Shown here in pieces: positions 62,336-64,000 of a stretch of 64,000 nucleotides of DNA. The notes beneath the pieces were generated by a model. It did no database searches and had not been told where the DNA came from. It saw only the letters and a list, made by a program, of their open reading frames with translations. The DNA comes from Sphingomonas abietis (lineage in GTDB: Bacteria; Pseudomonadota; Alphaproteobacteria; Sphingomonadales; Sphingomonadaceae): positions 2,329,001-2,393,000 of the forward strand of contig NZ_CP115174.1 in the NCBI RefSeq assembly GCF_027625475.1, read 5' to 3'. The position numbers and the translations under genes were made by a program. How positions within the stretch are numbered: position 1 is the first letter of the stretch; every line of letters starts with the position of its first letter.

Positions 62336-62908
62336 ATGCTCAACGATCTGTCCACGCCCGCCACGCTCGCTGCAACCCGCCGTTCGGGCAAGCCCCGCGA
62401 GATCGTCGCCCCCGGCCCGAACACGGCGCAGATGCAGCGCGTCCTCACCGCCGCAATGCGGGTGCCTGATCATGGCAAACTGGCGCCCTGGCGGTTCGTG
62501 GTGATCGGCGAGGACCGGCGCGATGCATTCGCCACTTTGCTGCAACAGGCGTGGCGCAGCGAACATGGCAGCGAGGATCGACCCGATGTCGAGGCGATCA
62601 ACCAGTTCGCACGCCAGGCGCCCGCGCTGGTGGTGGTGATCTCGACGCCGATCCCCGGCAGCAAAATCCCGGTGTGGGAGCAGGAGCTTTCGGCCGGTGC
62701 GGCGTGCATGGCGATGCTGACCGCGGCCCATGCGGAAGGCTTCGTCGGCGGCTGGCTGAGCGGCTGGGCGGCCTATTCGCCTATGGTGGCCGAAGGGCTC
62801 GGCCATCCCGGCGGGCGGATTGCGGGCTTCCTCTTCCTCGGCACGGCCGGCAAGGATGCGGAAGAACGTCCCCGCCCGTCCTACGATAGTATCGTTTCGT
62901 GCTGGTGA
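62336..62908 (+). CDS. Nitroreductase-family flavoprotein
   Basis: A 190-aa FMN-dependent nitroreductase. The family motif TRRSGKPREIVAPGPNTAQMQRVLTAAMRVPDHGKLAPWRF is intact near residues 14-54, and WLSGWAAYSPMVAEGLG and AGFLFLGTAGKDAEER fit the C-terminal half. It resembles the short YdjA type. It reduces nitro groups or similar acceptors; the true substrate is unknown. A YtrA-type regulator starts 50 bp downstream. Confidence 0.9.
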   Translation: MLNDLSTPATLAATRRSGKPREIVAPGPNTAQMQRVLTAAMRVPDHGKLAPWRFVVIGEDRRDAFATLLQQAWRSEHGSEDRPDVEAINQFARQAPALVVVISTPIPGSKIPVWEQELSAGAACMAMLTAAHAEGFVGGWLSGWAAYSPMVAEGLGHPGGRIAGFLFLGTAGKDAEERPRPSYDSIVSCW

Positions 62909-62932
62909 TGCCGAAAGCGGCTTGACCCGCCA

Positions 62933-62950
62933 TGCTGTGTTACTACAGCA
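62933..62950. promoter_or_regulatory. Inverted repeat overlapping the regulator's promoter
   Basis: TGCTGT (62933-62938) and ACAGCA (62945-62950) form an inverted repeat around GTTACT, 8 bp before the GntR start. A TTGACC at 62922-62927 could be a -35 element, so a bound repressor would block it. No ribosome site is seen, so the message may be leaderless. Confidence 0.45.
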
Positions 62951-62957
62951 CGTCGGC

Positions 62958-63299
62958 ATGGCCCATGATGATCGCCCCGTCTATATCCGCCTGCGCGACG
63001 TGATCGCCGACGCGATCCTCGAGGGACGATATAAGGACGGTGACGCGTTGCCGTCCGTCCGGTCGCTGGCCGCCGAGCATGGCGCCAATCCGCTGACCGT
63101 CGCGAAGGCCTATCAGAGCTTCCAGGATGATGGGCTCGTCACCGTTCGCCGTGGCGTCGGCATGTTCGTCGCCCAAGGCGCCTCGGTTCGGCTCCGCCGT
63201 CGGGCTCGCGAGCAGTTCCTGCAGGTGGAGTGGCCAAGGATACGCGCGCAGATCGAGCGGCTTGATCTGAACATGACCGACCTGTTCGATATGGCCTGA
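62958..63299 (+). CDS. GntR regulator, YtrA subfamily
   Basis: A 113-aa regulator with a winged HTH (about 3-70, VYIRLRDVIADAILEGRYKDGDALPSVRSLAAE) and a short helical C-terminus typical of YtrA members. Such regulators normally control a linked ABC transporter, which is absent here. It probably binds the inverted repeat just upstream. The ATG 62958 fits; the longer frame from 62820 overlaps the nitroreductase gene. Confidence 0.9.
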   Translation: MAHDDRPVYIRLRDVIADAILEGRYKDGDALPSVRSLAAEHGANPLTVAKAYQSFQDDGLVTVRRGVGMFVAQGASVRLRRRAREQFLQVEWPRIRAQIERLDLNMTDLFDMA

Positions 63300-63431
63300 T
63301 CGCGAGCCGGCCCGATTTGGACCGCCGGCATTGCTTTCGGGAGGGTCGGGTTGGCCGCTCGCGGCAGATCCGCCTCAACCGATCGACATCCCGCGTCCGG
63401 ATCGATCGATCGACGGCGACGCTTCCGCCCT

Positions 63432-63479
63432 AATACGCTCCGACCCCAATACCCTCCGACCCCAATACCCTCCGACAAC
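63432..63479. repeat. Three tandem 16-bp units
   Basis: Units AATACGCTCCGACCCC, AATACCCTCCGACCCC and AATACCCTCCGACAAC lie head to tail at 63432-63479, between the GntR gene and the convergent sugar transferase. The period is 16 bp and only a few bases differ. It resembles a minisatellite produced by slippage. Confidence 0.88.
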
Positions 63480-63506
63480 GTCCCCAGCCTTGCCGGCCGA
63501 GGATGG

Positions 63507-64000
63507 TCAATAAGCGTTGCGATGGACGACCACACGCAGCGTGGCGATGAGGATCGAGATATCGCGCAGCACCGTCCAGCCGGTGACATATTCCAGATCG
63601 GACTGAAGGCGATTGATGAGATCGGACTGGAGCAAGGTGGCGCCGCGGAACCCACGGATCTGCGCCAGTCCGGTCAGTCCCGGCTTGCAGGCATGGCGAT
63701 GCCAATAGCGCTCGTCGATTTCCCAGAACAGGCGATCGCCGGCGAGCGATCCCAGGGCGTGCGGGCGCGGGCCGACGAAGCTCATCTCGCCCCGCAGGAT
63801 GTTCAGAAGCTGGGGCAGTTCATCGATGCTGGTGGCACGGATGATCCGCCCGACACGCGTGATCCGCTCGTCGTCCCGGCCGGTCGAGCGGTGCCCGCGT
63901 GCATCGAGGCTTTCCGATCGCATACTGCGGAATTTGTAGATGCCGAACAGACGGTTTCCTCGTCCGACGCGGGTCTGGACAAACAATATCGCACCTGCAC
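63507..64000 (-). CDS. Bacterial sugar transferase (exopolysaccharide), 5' end beyond window
   Basis: The C-terminal 163 codons of a polyprenyl-phosphate sugar-1-phosphate transferase; the frame is open through the right edge of the window ([12 protein letters not shown] is at the edge). Visible signatures are [35 protein letters not shown] and [15 protein letters not shown], which are typical of WcaJ/ExoY/PssY-type enzymes that start lipid-linked repeat-unit assembly. The full protein would carry membrane segments upstream. Exopolysaccharide genes may continue beyond 64000. Confidence 0.9.
   Translation of the reverse strand, partial: AGAILFVQTRVGRGNRLFGIYKFRSMRSESLDARGHRSTGRDDERITRVGRIIRATSIDELPQLLNILRGEMSFVGPRPHALGSLAGDRLFWEIDERYWHRHACKPGLTGLAQIRGFRGATLLQSDLINRLQSDLEYVTGWTVLRDISILIATLRVVVHRNAY

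Noticed and set aside
1-64000. tRNA, rRNA, transposase, integrase or prophage genes
   Set aside because: None was recognised; the only repeats are short local duplications and one REP-like hairpin.

Overview
The window is a GC-rich chromosomal segment from an alphaproteobacterium, most probably a sphingomonad (Sphingomonas or a close relative). The evidence is a large TonB-dependent receptor, many exported serine and metallo-peptidases, a MASE1-PAS-GGDEF protein, a PHA-granule protein, and an intergenic REP-like hairpin whose arms resemble repeats I associate with sphingomonads. The genus is an inference. No tRNA, rRNA, CRISPR array, transposase or phage gene was seen. Long stop-free frames opposite real genes are common and are a composition effect.

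Region A (1-16 kb) is an amino-acid/peptide processing neighbourhood. It holds three S10-family serine carboxypeptidase-like proteins (one cut by the window edge), a TonB-dependent receptor, a cytoplasmic class I aminotransferase, and a Tat-exported class V PLP enzyme that resembles PvdN of pyoverdine maturation. An exported amidohydrolase is coupled to an ornithine-cyclodeaminase-family enzyme. Two Lrp/AsnC regulators, an EamA exporter and a TyrB-like aminotransferase follow. Together they look like a system that brings in, trims and catabolises (or remodels) a peptidic substrate in the periplasm.

Region B (16-30.7 kb) holds an M61 peptidase, a luciferase-like monooxygenase, a diguanylate cyclase, an O6-alkylguanine-DNA alkyltransferase, a DUF3772-MscS channel, an HI0933-type flavoprotein, a fourth S10 peptidase divergent from an S9 prolyl oligopeptidase, and PPK2. 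Region C (30.7-43.4 kb) holds a repeat-rich glycine-zipper envelope protein, a ZntB/CorA transporter, a Pit phosphate transporter, a complete RND efflux operon divergent from a LysR regulator, S-formylglutathione hydrolase, and three small genes.

Region D (43.4-55.5 kb) is the most distinctive. It is a divergent unit of six genes. Leftward run GH127 (beta-L-arabinofuranosidase family), a DpkA-like cyclic-imino-acid reductase, a DUF885 metallopeptidase and GH43, all overlapping or touching. Rightward run a DPP4-type S9 peptidase and a large DUF5695-like exported protein. The intergenic gap has two copies of ATACCGTATA. The enzyme mix fits breakdown of arabinosylated, proline/hydroxyproline-rich plant glycoprotein (extensin-like) or another arabinosylated peptide; this is a hypothesis.

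Region E (55.6-64 kb) is mostly housekeeping: thiD, a DUF1272 zinc-ribbon protein and glmM in an overlapping operon, Sua5 (L-threonylcarbamoyladenylate synthase), an M48 peptidase coupled to a POT-family peptide transporter, a nitroreductase, a YtrA-type GntR regulator, and the 3' part of an exopolysaccharide sugar transferase. Ten peptidase or peptidase-like genes plus a peptide transporter in 64 kb suggest a lifestyle based on protein and peptide scavenging.
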